Shown here in pieces: positions 53,990-63,278 of a stretch of DNA of 64,000 nucleotides. Source of the DNA: Lacrimispora amygdalina (GTDB taxonomy: Bacteria > Bacillota > Clostridia > Lachnospirales > Lachnospiraceae). Position 1 is the first letter of the stretch. Every line of letters begins with the position of its first letter. Where the stretch lies: contig NZ_OAOF01000003.1 in NCBI RefSeq assembly GCF_900205965.1, positions 186,001 to 250,000 on the forward strand. The letters are read 5' to 3'. The notes below the pieces were generated by a model that saw only the letters and a list, made by a program, of their open reading frames with translations, searched no databases and was not told the DNA's origin. A program made the translations under genes and the position numbers.

Positions 53990-54550
53990 CTAATGAAGTT
54001 TCTTAATTGATGGGAAGTAGCGGAACAGCACTTTTGCTATAATCTTTTTCTTTTTCACATACTTATTATTCCACCTTCTTGCGTCAGCAGAATAATTACG
54101 GTTATCTCCCAGCATGAAGTAAGAATCGTCAGGCACCTCGAAATGAGCGTCCGGTTCAGGCTCCATGGGTTCCGGCAGATACGGCTCCTCAAGTGGAGTA
54201 TCGGAATTGTTAATAAAAACCTTTCCGTTTCTGATATCGACGGTATCACCTGGAAGTCCTATGATACGTTTCACATAGTATGTTTTCCCTGTAGGATCGT
54301 CAGGAAAATGGAAAATAACAATATCGCCCCGTTCCGGATCCTCAAAATAATAGGATAATCTTGAACCGATCACCCGGTCGCCGGTCATAATGGTCTTCTC
54401 CATAGAACCGCTTGGTACTCTGCTGTTTGCAATAATAAAATTATTCAGCAGAAAAGCAATAACTGCAGCTGTAATAATAATCTTGATCCAGCTGATGATC
54501 TCTTCCTTCCAGTTAAATGGTTCCTGTGACATGTTTTCTTCTCTTTTCAT
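53990..54550 (-). CDS. lepB: Type I signal peptidase
   Basis: A 186-residue signal peptidase with one N-terminal membrane helix (about 22-43) and an extracellular catalytic domain. Ser49 in PSGSMEKT is the nucleophile and Lys94 in YYVKRIIGLPGD the general base; GDNRNYSADAR is the conserved late box. It cleaves signal peptides during secretion. It could start at ATG 54550 or at the ATG six codons later; both have purine-rich leaders. Confidence 0.92.
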   Translation of the reverse strand: MKREENMSQEPFNWKEEIISWIKIIITAAVIAFLLNNFIIANSRVPSGSMEKTIMTGDRVIGSRLSYYFEDPERGDIVIFHFPDDPTGKTYYVKRIIGLPGDTVDIRNGKVFINNSDTPLEEPYLPEPMEPEPDAHFEVPDDSYFMLGDNRNYSADARRWNNKYVKKKKIIAKVLFRYFPSIKKLH

Positions 54551-54726
54551 ATGCTTCTCTTCTTTGCTTTCTTCTTAGTTCTGAATCAAATTTTAAATGA
54601 GTTTGGTAAAATGTGCAAGGGGTTTCACAAAATGGTAAGAAAATATTCACAAACATTCATGGTTTGTCCACAATATTGTGATAAAATTCTTAATATATAA
54701 ACAATCACATCTGGGGGTTACTAGAT

Positions 54727-55782
54727 ATGGAAAATAAAGGAAATAATACAGAAAGAAAGTACATTACTGGTTCTGCGGTTTTACTTATCCTGTCGTTTGG
54801 AGCTCAGATTTTAGCCCGGACAGTTCCTGGATTTGGTAATTTGTATGCGAAATTTGTATATCCGCTGATTGTGGGGAGCATCGGCAGATTCTCCGGATTA
54901 TTTCCCTTTGCAGTTGTAGAGTTTTCAGCCTATGTTCTGCTTTTTAGCTGTCTTCTTTATGGAATCAGACACATCAGAGAGGGAAAGCGTCTTTTGATCC
55001 GGGGATTGTTTCTGGTTGCATGTCTGTTTTTCCTTTTCACTTTTCAATGTGGAATCAATTATTATAGAATACCATTTTCAAAGATTTCCGGTCTGGAAGT
55101 AAAAAATTCTTCGGCAGAGGAACTAAAGAGTCTCTGTCTACAGCTGACCATGATTGTGAATGGTCTGAGTGAAGCTGATGTTAACGGACATCTGGATACC
55201 GGTCTTGTGAAAACAGAGAGCGTGAAAGCGATGAAGAAGCTGGGAGAAAATTATCCGGGCTTATCCGGATATTATCCTAAGCCCAAACCGTTTTTATTAT
55301 CCCAGTATTTTAGCATTCAGCAGCTTTGCGGTCAGTATATGCCTTTTACCGTGGAGGCGACCTATAACCGATTCATGCCGGATTACAATATTCCCCATAC
55401 TGTCTGCCATGAACTTTCTCATTTAAGAGGGTTTATGCGGGAGGATGAGGCGAATTTCATTGGATATTTAGCATGTATTGGTTCAGATAATGAAGCGTTC
55501 CGTTACAGCGGATATTTAACCGGCTGGGTTTACGCGACCAATGCATTGGCAAAGACCGATGCCATTGCATACCAGGAGATCTGTCATCTTCTGGATCAGA
55601 GGGCATGGGAGGATTTAAGACATAACAATGAATTCTGGAGGCAGTATGAGGGCAAAGCCGCTGAGGTTGCAAATCAGATGAATAATACTTATTTAAAAAT
55701 GAACAGCCAGTCCGACGGAGTTAAAAGCTATGGCAGAATGGTGGACTTAATGCTTGCTTATGCCAGAACAAAGGAACGTTAA
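54727..55782 (+). CDS. DUF3810 membrane protein, putative metalloprotease
   Basis: A 351-residue protein with three N-terminal membrane helices (about 10-30, 55-80, 90-110) and an extracytoplasmic C-terminal domain. HTVCHELSHLRGFMREDEANF contains HELSH followed by a glutamate, a gluzincin-like zinc site, so DUF3810 may be a protease; activity is unproven. GGGGG precedes the ATG. It stands alone between lepB (divergent) and glgB. Confidence 0.85.
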   Translation: MENKGNNTERKYITGSAVLLILSFGAQILARTVPGFGNLYAKFVYPLIVGSIGRFSGLFPFAVVEFSAYVLLFSCLLYGIRHIREGKRLLIRGLFLVACLFFLFTFQCGINYYRIPFSKISGLEVKNSSAEELKSLCLQLTMIVNGLSEADVNGHLDTGLVKTESVKAMKKLGENYPGLSGYYPKPKPFLLSQYFSIQQLCGQYMPFTVEATYNRFMPDYNIPHTVCHELSHLRGFMREDEANFIGYLACIGSDNEAFRYSGYLTGWVYATNALAKTDAIAYQEICHLLDQRAWEDLRHNNEFWRQYEGKAAEVANQMNNTYLKMNSQSDGVKSYGRMVDLMLAYARTKER

Positions 55783-55862
55783 GGCTTTGGAATCTATTGA
55801 AAAATACTCTCTGCTTTGATAAAATTACAGTATAGAATCAAAAAAAGCGGGAGGAGCCAGAT

Positions 55863-58166
55863 ATGGATAAAACTTTATACGGGTTAATGGATTGGGCAGG
55901 TATTGAAGAAATCGTTTATTCGGAAGCGGCAAAACCGCACCGGCTGTTGGGACCCCATGTAACAGAAGCAGGGCTGTTGATTCAGGCATTTATCCCTACG
56001 GCTGCAGCGATTACGGTAAAAGTAATCAACGATGAAAGACTCTATCCCATGGAGCGGGCGGATGATGCCGGATTTTTTGCGGTGCTTCTGCCGGAGAAAA
56101 CGAAAGTTTCCTATGTTTATCAGGTCACCTATGATAACGATACCACAGAGGAACTTTTTGATCCTTACAGCTATGAATCCTGTTATACAGATACAGACAT
56201 TAAAAAGTTCAGTTCCGGAATTCATTACAGCATATTCGATAAAATGGGAGCACACCCTATGACAATCAGGGACACGGAAGGCGTTACCTTCTCTGTCTGG
56301 GCACCCTGTGCCATGAGAGTCAGTGTAGTGGGTGATTTTAACCTGTGGGATGGCAGGCGGCACCAGATGAGAAGGCTGGGGGATTCCGGAATTTTTGAAT
56401 TATTTATACCAGGTCTGCATCCAGGAATGATTTATAAATATGAAATAAAGGCCAGGGGCGGCGCTATTTTGCTGAAAAGTGATCCTTATGGTGGGTTTAG
56501 TGAGCTGCGGCCGGGCAATGCTTCTGTCATATGGGATATCAATCAGTATAGATGGAGCGATGACGCGTGGATGAAAAAAAGAGCCTCAGTTCATCTTGAC
56601 AGGGAGCCATTTTCCATCTATGAGGTTCATTTGGGATCGTGGCTTCGCAAAGAGCCGGATTATGATGAGGAAGGGACACCTGTGAATGGCTCGGAATTTC
56701 TCAATTACCGGGAGATTGGGAAAAAACTTGTTCCATATGTAAAGGAAATGGGTTATACCCATGTAGAGCTGCTCCCGGTGATGGAGCACCCTCTGGATGC
56801 TTCCTGGGGATATCAGGTAACCGGCTACTATGCACCCACCAGCCGATTTGGAACTCCTGATGATTTTAAGTTTTTTGTAGATCTTTGCCACCAGGAAGGA
56901 ATCGGTGTGATTTTAGACTGGGTTCCGGCACATTTTCCACGAGACAGCTTTGGTCTCGCCTGCTTTGACGGCACCTGTGTTTATGAACATAAGGACCCGA
57001 GACAGGGAGCCCATCCCCATTGGGGAACGCTGATCTATAATTATGGCCGTCCTCAGGTGACCAACTTTCTAATCGCCAATGCTCTGTACTGGGTGGAGAA
57101 ATACCATGCAGACGGCATCCGCATGGATGCGGTGGCTTCCATGCTGTATCTGGATTACGGGAAAGATCCGGGGGAATGGATTCCCAATCTATATGGGGGA
57201 AATGAGAATCTGGAAGCAGTGGAATTTTTAAAACATTTAAATTCCGTTTTTAAGAGCAGGAAAGATGGTGCAGTACTGATTGCGGAAGAGTCTACCGCCT
57301 GGCCCAGAGTTACAGAAAGAGTAAAAGAAGGCGGGCTTGGTTTTGATTTTAAATGGAATATGGGCTGGATGAATGACTTTACCGGCTATATGCAGTGCGA
57401 TCCTTATTTTAGAAAGAATCATTATGGGGAACTGACCTTCAGCCTTCTGTATGCTTACAGTGAAGACTTTATTCTTGTATTCTCTCATGATGAGGTGGTT
57501 CATTTAAAAGGATCTATGATTAATAAGATGCCGGGAGATACGATGGAGAAAAAGGCTGCGAATCTAAGGGCTGCTTATGGATTCATGACAGGTCATCCGG
57601 GGAAAAAGCTGTTGTTTATGGGACAGGAGTTCGGTCAGCTTCGGGAATGGGATGAGAACAGAAGCCTGGACTGGGAGCTTTTGGACGAGTCACTGCACAG
57701 TCAGCTGCGGGATTATGTGAAAGCCCTGAACCATCTTTACTTAAGCCAGCCGGCTCTCTATGCGTCTGATTACGACCCGGATGGATTTGAATGGGTGGAA
57801 TGCTCCAACTCCTCAGACAGCATTCTTGTATTTTTAAGAAAGACAAAAAAGAAGAGGGAAACACTTCTTTTTATCTGTAATTTTGATACGGTTCTCCATG
57901 AGAAATATTCGGTAGGTGTTCCCTTTGAGGGAAAATACAAGGAGCTGATTAACAGCAGTGATATAGCGTTTGGAGGAGAAGGATACCAGAATAAGAGGGT
58001 AAAGATTTCCAAAAAGAAAGAAGCAGACGAACGGGAGAATTCCATCGAGATTACGGTGGCTCCCCTCAGTACAGCAGTTTTTTCCTGTACGCCCGTAAAA
58101 GTAAAAACTACAAAACGAGTGAAAATAAAAAAAGTTAAGAATATAAAACAGGAGAATCCGGTATGA
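55863..58166 (+). CDS. glgB: 1,4-alpha-glucan branching enzyme
   Basis: A 767-residue GH13 branching enzyme. Two N-terminal beta domains (about 15-110 and CBM48 at 125-225; VWAPCAMRVSVVGDFNLWDG) precede the barrel. Catalytic residues are Asp in DGIRMDAV (near 420), Glu in IAEEST (near 475) and Asp in FSHDEV (near 542). It builds alpha-1,6 branches in glycogen. The last 25 residues form a lysine-rich tail (KTTKRVKIKKVKNIK) not usual in GlgB. GGGAGGAG precedes the ATG; the stop overlaps the mscS-like start. Confidence 0.93.
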   Translation: MDKTLYGLMDWAGIEEIVYSEAAKPHRLLGPHVTEAGLLIQAFIPTAAAITVKVINDERLYPMERADDAGFFAVLLPEKTKVSYVYQVTYDNDTTEELFDPYSYESCYTDTDIKKFSSGIHYSIFDKMGAHPMTIRDTEGVTFSVWAPCAMRVSVVGDFNLWDGRRHQMRRLGDSGIFELFIPGLHPGMIYKYEIKARGGAILLKSDPYGGFSELRPGNASVIWDINQYRWSDDAWMKKRASVHLDREPFSIYEVHLGSWLRKEPDYDEEGTPVNGSEFLNYREIGKKLVPYVKEMGYTHVELLPVMEHPLDASWGYQVTGYYAPTSRFGTPDDFKFFVDLCHQEGIGVILDWVPAHFPRDSFGLACFDGTCVYEHKDPRQGAHPHWGTLIYNYGRPQVTNFLIANALYWVEKYHADGIRMDAVASMLYLDYGKDPGEWIPNLYGGNENLEAVEFLKHLNSVFKSRKDGAVLIAEESTAWPRVTERVKEGGLGFDFKWNMGWMNDFTGYMQCDPYFRKNHYGELTFSLLYAYSEDFILVFSHDEVVHLKGSMINKMPGDTMEKKAANLRAAYGFMTGHPGKKLLFMGQEFGQLREWDENRSLDWELLDESLHSQLRDYVKALNHLYLSQPALYASDYDPDGFEWVECSNSSDSILVFLRKTKKKRETLLFICNFDTVLHEKYSVGVPFEGKYKELINSSDIAFGGEGYQNKRVKISKKKEADERENSIEITVAPLSTAVFSCTPVKVKTTKRVKIKKVKNIKQENPV

Positions 58167-59077
58167 TATTTTACTTAAATACTACTACAGCCTCCGTGCC
58201 TCAGGAATCGTTTGAAGCTCTGCAGGAGGTACAGAATAATTTAGAACAATTAAAACCCAATGTATTAATGGAGACAATCAGAGGGTGGATGCCTTCCATC
58301 CTTGCATTTGGCATAAAGCTCTTACTGGCAATTGTGATTTTCTTCATCGGTTCCAGAATAATTAAGTTGTTTTATGGCATGCTCAACCGTTCCTTCAGGC
58401 GGGTGGATATGGAGGTCAGCGTAAGGAAATTTCTTCTTTCTGTTACCAATGCAGTGATGTACTGCCTTCTGGCATTCATAATTGCAGGCCAGATTGGAGT
58501 AAATTCCGCTTCTATCGTAGCGATTCTCGGTTCAGCCAGTATTGCCATTGGTCTGGCAGTTCAGGGAAGCCTGGCTAATTTTGCAGGAGGGGTATTGATC
58601 CTTCTCATGAAACCCTTCCGTGTAGGAGATTATATTGTATCACAGTCAGGAGAGGGTAGTGTCCATACCATCGGTCTGGTCTATACGGTTCTTACCACTC
58701 CGGATAATAAGCAGGTGGTAATTCCCAATGGAACACTTGCCAATTCCCCGCTTACCAATGTAACAGCGATGGACAAGCGCAGGCTGGATATTCTGGTTGG
58801 GATCAGTTATGATGCCGATTTAAAGAAGGCAAAAGCGCTTTTGCAATCCATCTTTGACAGCCAGCCACAGGTAAAAAAGGATGAGCCGGTTGATATCTTC
58901 GTCAGTGATTTGGCTGACGGTTCGGTAACTCTGGGAGGAAGGGGCTGGACTTTAGTGGAGGATTACTGGACAGCCAGGTGGGAAATCTTAGAAAGAATTA
59001 AGCTGGAGTTTGAAGAAGCGGGAATCGAAATTCCATACAGCCAGCTGGATGTTCATATTAAAGACAGCGGGAAATAA
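58163..59077 (+). CDS. Small-conductance mechanosensitive channel (MscS family)
   Basis: A 304-residue channel with three membrane helices (about 45-70, 85-110, 115-145). The pore helix and following loop read ASIAIGLAVQGSLANFAGGVLILLMKPFRVGDYI, the MscS signature. A cytoplasmic beta/alpha-beta cage follows (about 150-300). It releases solutes on hypo-osmotic shock. It overlaps glgB by 4 nt (ATGA), with CAGGAG upstream, linking glycogen synthesis and osmotic protection in one transcript. Confidence 0.92.
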   Translation: MIFYLNTTTASVPQESFEALQEVQNNLEQLKPNVLMETIRGWMPSILAFGIKLLLAIVIFFIGSRIIKLFYGMLNRSFRRVDMEVSVRKFLLSVTNAVMYCLLAFIIAGQIGVNSASIVAILGSASIAIGLAVQGSLANFAGGVLILLMKPFRVGDYIVSQSGEGSVHTIGLVYTVLTTPDNKQVVIPNGTLANSPLTNVTAMDKRRLDILVGISYDADLKKAKALLQSIFDSQPQVKKDEPVDIFVSDLADGSVTLGGRGWTLVEDYWTARWEILERIKLEFEEAGIEIPYSQLDVHIKDSGK

Positions 59078-59136
59078 AAAAGCTGCTGTAAAATGCCGGA
59101 ATACAGGATACAGAGGCATTTTACAGCAGCTATTAT
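59075..59136. terminator. Bidirectional terminator
   Basis: AGCTGCTGTAAAATGCC / GGCATTTTACAGCAGCT, a perfect 17-bp stem. The minus strand ends in a long T run; the plus strand tail is T/A-rich. Confidence 0.85.
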
Positions 59137-59892
59137 TTATTTGAGATTGTAGGTTACGGTAACCTGTGCTGTTACGCTGATCTGACCAGGCTCAATTGCA
59201 ATTTGTTTTGTGCCTGCCTCAAGGGAACCTCTGGAAGAATCTGCATCATAAGTGGTATAACGGTTCTCATTGTAAGTACTGATCTCCTGCACATTGGTAA
59301 CTTCACCAAGAGTTCTTCCGCTTGCAGCGGCTATCGCCTCCGCTTTTACTTTTGAAGTCTCAACTGCCTTTTTTAAGGCCTCCTGATAAGATTCATCATA
59401 TTTACTGGACATGTAAGATATCTGGTTAATATTGTTGATACCAGCATCGATGGAAGAAGAAATGAGGGTGCCGACCTGATCCATGGGAATATCTGACACA
59501 ACGATACTTGTACGCATCTCATATCCGGTTATCTTTTGTCCGTCATTCCAGTCATAGATGGGCTGAAGACCAAAATTAGAGGTCTGTATGGATTTTTCAT
59601 CAATGCCGGTGCTTTTTAAAAAGCTGATTACTTTATCAACATCAGTGCTGTTTAAATCCTGAACTGATTTAGGATCTGCAGCCTGGGAAAGAACTGCAAA
59701 GCTGATTTCTGCTTTGTCCGGAACAACTTTTACTGCCTCCTCACTTTGTACCTCTATGTTGGATTGATTCTGTGTGTTTACAACCGCCTGAGGAGCAGGG
59801 GCAGAAGCACCGGTGGTCTGGGCGCAGGCGGTTAAGCCGAGAACTGCGGCTGCTGCGGCAGCAGCAGCCAGTGGTTTATTGATTTTTCTCAT
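59137..59892 (-). CDS. SIMPL-domain (DUF541) lipoprotein
   Basis: A 251-residue secreted lipoprotein. The signal ends GLTAC (Cys23). The mature part is a SIMPL domain (about 38-250; KVVPDKAEISFAVLSQA, QTSNFGLQPIYDW, AIAAASGRTLGEVTNVQE, ISVTAQVTVTYNL). Members are linked to oxidative-stress tolerance, with unknown mechanism. ATG 59892 is used because AATAGGAGG lies 8 nt upstream; an in-frame ATG at 59937 is unlikely. Alone on its strand. Confidence 0.88.
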   Translation of the reverse strand: MRKINKPLAAAAAAAAVLGLTACAQTTGASAPAPQAVVNTQNQSNIEVQSEEAVKVVPDKAEISFAVLSQAADPKSVQDLNSTDVDKVISFLKSTGIDEKSIQTSNFGLQPIYDWNDGQKITGYEMRTSIVVSDIPMDQVGTLISSSIDAGINNINQISYMSSKYDESYQEALKKAVETSKVKAEAIAAASGRTLGEVTNVQEISTYNENRYTTYDADSSRGSLEAGTKQIAIEPGQISVTAQVTVTYNLK

Positions 59893-60109
59893 ATTGAATC
59901 CTCCTATTATTGCAGTATTTGCTGCATTTGTTGTCACATCTTTATTCTACAGGAAAATGAAAGAATTAGTATTTCTTTTCTCTTAACATTCCAGGTCAAA
60001 ATTCCTAGGATTTATTTACAAAATAATACTGGAATGGCAGTGGTTGCCAATCCTGCAGCTTTATGCTATTGTTAACTCATACAATTGTATGGGTAAAGGA
60101 GGCTGGGTT

Positions 60110-61588
60110 ATGCGAAGATGCGGGATGTTGCTTCCTGTTTCGAGCCTTCCGTCTAAGTACGGAATCGGAGCGTTTTCAAAAGAGGCTTATGAATGGATTG
60201 ATCTGTTAAAAAAAGCAGGACAGCATTACTGGCAGATTCTGCCTCTTGGGCCCACAGGTTATGGGGATTCTCCTTACCAGTCTTTTTCCTCTTTTGCAGG
60301 AAATCCCTATTTTATTGATCTGGAAGAACTGGTCCGGGAAGAACTGATTACCAGTGAGCAGTGTGATTTACCGGATTTCGGAGATGATGAATCCTCAGTT
60401 GATTATGAAAAATTATATGAACACCGTTTTCCGCTATTAAGACAGGCGTATGAGTCCTGGAAATCGAAGGGAAATTCCGTGAGAGATATTCAGGCGGAGC
60501 TTAATGAGGAAACGGTATGGTATTGTTTTTATATGGCATTAAAGGATCATTTTCAGGGTAAGAGCTGGATTGACTGGGATGAGGATATCCGCTTAAAAAA
60601 AGACACTGCTGTGGAACATTATAAGGCTGCACTTGCTGATGAAACAGGCTTTTATATCTTCCTGCAGATAAAGTTTTGGGAACAGTGGGGAAAATTAAAG
60701 TCCTATGCCGCCGGACAGGGGATCCGGATTATCGGAGATCTGCCCATTTATGTGGCATTTGACAGCGCCGATGCCTGGAGCCATCCGGAACTTTTTCAGT
60801 TTGATGAAAGCGGATATCCGGAGGCAGTAGCAGGCTGTCCGCCGGATGCATTCTCTGCCACCGGACAGCTGTGGGGCAATCCGCTTTACCGCTGGGACTA
60901 TCATAAGGAGACGGGATATGAGTGGTGGCTGAAACGTCTGGAATACAGCTTCCGGTTATATGATACGGTTCGGCTGGATCATTTCAGGGGTTTTGACGAA
61001 TATTACCGTGTGCCAGCAGACAGAGAAGATGCAATGGTCGGCACATGGGAGAAGGGGCCTGGTATCCATCTGTTCCTATGCTTCAGGGAGCGGTTTAAAG
61101 ACCTTGATATCATTGCGGAAGATCTTGGTTTTCTGACTCCGTCGGTGCTGAAGCTGCTTTCAGAAACCGGTTTTCCCGGCATGAAGGTTTTGGAATTCGC
61201 CTTTGATGCCAATGGAGAGAGTATTTATCTGCCCCACAATTATACCAATAACTGCGTGGTCTATACTGGTACCCACGATAACCAGACCTTAAGAAGCTGG
61301 TATGAGGATATGTGTGAAGCAGACCGGAATTTCAGCCGGCGGTATTTAAATAACTGGAACACTCCTGAGGAAGAGATCTACTGGGATTTTATCAGACTTG
61401 CTCTGGCGAGTGTGGCAGATCTTGCTGTTATTCCGGTTCAGGACTATCTGGGAACAGGCAGAAACGGTAGAATTAACCAGCCTTCTACGCTGGGAAACAA
61501 CTGGAAGTGGCGTTTAAAGCAGGGGGAGATAACTTCTGATCTTATTGATCAATGCAGAGAGTTGGCATTGTTATATGGAAGAAAATAA
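60110..61588 (+). CDS. malQ: 4-alpha-glucanotransferase (amylomaltase)
   Basis: A 492-residue GH77 enzyme. Catalytic residues: Asp in VRLDHFRGF (near 288), Glu in IIAEDLGF (near 336), Asp in GTHDNQTL (near 389). It transfers maltosyl and longer glucan units in maltodextrin and glycogen metabolism. The ATG at 60110 follows AAAGGAGG; earlier in-frame ATGs at 60044 and 60089 have no ribosome binding site. A strong terminator follows. It completes a glucan pair with glgB 2 kb upstream. Confidence 0.93.
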   Translation: MRRCGMLLPVSSLPSKYGIGAFSKEAYEWIDLLKKAGQHYWQILPLGPTGYGDSPYQSFSSFAGNPYFIDLEELVREELITSEQCDLPDFGDDESSVDYEKLYEHRFPLLRQAYESWKSKGNSVRDIQAELNEETVWYCFYMALKDHFQGKSWIDWDEDIRLKKDTAVEHYKAALADETGFYIFLQIKFWEQWGKLKSYAAGQGIRIIGDLPIYVAFDSADAWSHPELFQFDESGYPEAVAGCPPDAFSATGQLWGNPLYRWDYHKETGYEWWLKRLEYSFRLYDTVRLDHFRGFDEYYRVPADREDAMVGTWEKGPGIHLFLCFRERFKDLDIIAEDLGFLTPSVLKLLSETGFPGMKVLEFAFDANGESIYLPHNYTNNCVVYTGTHDNQTLRSWYEDMCEADRNFSRRYLNNWNTPEEEIYWDFIRLALASVADLAVIPVQDYLGTGRNGRINQPSTLGNNWKWRLKQGEITSDLIDQCRELALLYGRK

Positions 61589-61634
61589 AAAGCCGGATCC
61601 GTGTCTGTTCAGGAATAACACGGATCCGGCTTTT
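61588..61634. terminator. Terminator after malQ
   Basis: AAAAGCCGGATCCGTGT / ACACGGATCCGGCTTTT, a 17-bp perfect stem with both A and T runs, usable from both sides. Confidence 0.9.
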
Positions 61635-61650
61635 GCCGAAGTAAAATAAC

Positions 61651-62487
61651 CTATTTCTTCTTCGTTGTATTTGCTTTCGTGGTTGCTTTTGTAGTTGTTT
61701 TCGTAGTATCTGTATTCTTAACTGATTCTTTTGTTTGTTTTGTATTTTTTGATTCTTTTGTTTCTTCTGTTTCTTCAGATTCTGCAGTTTCCTGCATCTC
61801 TTCACTTTCCATTTCCGCCTCCTCGAAGCTTTCTCCCTGAGGTGTAAAAGTAACATGAAGTTCATTGCCGATCTTATCCTTAGCGGTAATGGCAATATTT
61901 TCTTTTTCAATCTCAAAAGTAACAAGTCCGGTACTGCGGTCAATTGAAAGAGGAAGAATATCTGTTTTATCCTCATCGGATGCAGAAATAGAAGAATAAT
62001 CCACACCAGACTGGGTGTCCTCCAGCCGGAAAGAAAGAATATTATTCTCCAAAACTTTATCTTTGATAGCAGGAGGGGTATCATCCAGGACATTGACCTG
62101 TTCATACATGACCGCCTTCATCTTGTTAAGTCCGATCAGTTTCACTTCCAGCATACCGTTGTTGGTTAACGTTGCTTTGTACGTCTTTTTGCCTGCTTTG
62201 GTTAATTCAATAGGAGAGCTGTCTAAGGATACTTCCATAGTTTTTATGGGAAGAAGGGATTTAACCTTTAATTCCATAGTTGTAGTAATATAATCGCTGC
62301 TTTCACCGATGGTAATCTCTGCTTTCGGACGGGTGGTAACCAGTAAAAAAATGATCCCGTTAAATACGATGAAAGGAAGCACATAAAACAGAAGGACCGA
62401 AAGAAAACCGCCTTTTCCGTTGTCACGCCGGTATCCGGAGCTTGTCCTGCGGCGTTCCGGTCTGGATTGATTGTTATACTGATTCAT
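61651..62487 (-). CDS. Membrane-anchored extracellular protein of unknown function
   Basis: A 278-residue protein. A basic N-terminus precedes one membrane helix (about 28-49; LSVLLFYVLPFIVFNGIIFL). The outer part (55-215) consists of two beta-rich, Ig-like stretches (MELKVKSLLPIKTMEVSLDS, SFRLEDTQSGVDYSSIS, GLVTFEIEKENIAITAKDK). The last 60 residues are low-complexity Glu/Ser/Thr/Lys, like a wall-spanning stalk end. No family is recognised. A cell-envelope role is inferred. Expression ends at the malQ terminator. Confidence 0.75.
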   Translation of the reverse strand: MNQYNNQSRPERRRTSSGYRRDNGKGGFLSVLLFYVLPFIVFNGIIFLLVTTRPKAEITIGESSDYITTTMELKVKSLLPIKTMEVSLDSSPIELTKAGKKTYKATLTNNGMLEVKLIGLNKMKAVMYEQVNVLDDTPPAIKDKVLENNILSFRLEDTQSGVDYSSISASDEDKTDILPLSIDRSTGLVTFEIEKENIAITAKDKIGNELHVTFTPQGESFEEAEMESEEMQETAESEETEETKESKNTKQTKESVKNTDTTKTTTKATTKANTTKKK

Positions 62488-62737
62488 ATGAATTCAAATT
62501 CCTCCTGATAATTATTCCGATACATAGCATAGCAGAAAACAGGGGATCTTACAAGTTTATCTGATAAATCGTAATAATTTAATTTATTCTTACGAAACAC
62601 CGTGTTTAAGAGTGTTTCAATGCATTCTTTTTTTGGCTTTCTGCATTTGTTCATTTATATTATGAGTGACAAATATTGATAAAAATGTCGAAAAATGGTA
62701 AAATATGTAATCGGAAAGAGAGGGGGAGAAAAATAGC

Positions 62738-62881
62738 ATGGGATACTATGCAGTCGTGCTGTTGTGTGTGGTGGCTTTACTGGCATTTAACGAAATCACT
62801 TCATTGAGAAGAGTAATTAAAGATCAGGAAAATCGTCTGAGTCAATTAGAAAAAATGATAGAACATGAAATTAACAATTAA
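62738..62881 (+). CDS. 47-residue single-helix membrane protein
   Basis: One hydrophobic helix (about 4-17; AVVLLCVVALLAF) is followed by a predicted amphipathic coil (about 22-45; LRRVIKDQENRLSQLEKMIE). GGGGGAG lies about 9 nt before the ATG. The pattern of short anchor plus heptads fits small regulatory membrane proteins. It lies 12 nt upstream of a second small membrane gene, and the two form one unit. Confidence 0.6.
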   Translation: MGYYAVVLLCVVALLAFNEITSLRRVIKDQENRLSQLEKMIEHEINN

Positions 62882-62892
62882 TAAAAAGGGGT

Positions 62893-63142
62893 ATGAAAGA
62901 GATGGGAAGCTTTTATGATTATATAATTGAAATCAGTTTATTTTTAATTATTTGTTTTATAATAATTACTGTATCTAAATGGAAAATATATATAAAGGCT
63001 CGTGAACCAGGCTATGGCTAATTCTTTTGGGAAAGGGAAAATGTTTGGGCTTGGTCTGATATTCCTGCCATTTATCTTTTATCCAATACTTGCTTTTGGT
63101 AGCTCTAAATACGTATTTCCAAAGATGAGATACATTTTATAA
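62893..63142 (+). pseudogene. DUF5684-type small membrane protein, broken by an internal deletion
   Basis: The first frame (62893-63021) gives one membrane helix then SKWKIYIKAREPG, the start motif of DUF5684 proteins. The frame then stops. In another frame (63014-63142) the C-terminal part follows: MANSFGKGKMFGLGLIFLPF and FYPILAFGSSKY. The middle 50-60 residues (normally two helices with a GW-rich loop) are gone. A terminator follows. Recognition is from family memory, so moderately sure. Confidence 0.65.
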
Positions 63143-63157
63143 CAGTATTTTTTACGG

Positions 63158-63179
63158 AGGCACTGACCAGTGCCTTTTT
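63158..63179 (+). terminator. Rho-independent terminator
   Basis: AGGCACTG-AC-CAGTGCCT followed by TTTT. It ends the small membrane gene pair. Confidence 0.85.
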
Positions 63180-63278
63180 ATTTTCTGGAAATTCCCGATT
63201 GTTTAACTAATTTCCAATCTGCCCTGTTAAACTGTCATAATTTGTGATAATATATAAAAAAAGAAAAGGAGATCAGCT

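Noticed and set aside
61542..62105. 187-codon minus-strand frame overlapping the envelope protein gene
   Set aside because: It is a leucine- and lysine-rich shadow of the low-complexity 61651-62487 gene and of the malQ end; no ribosome binding site.
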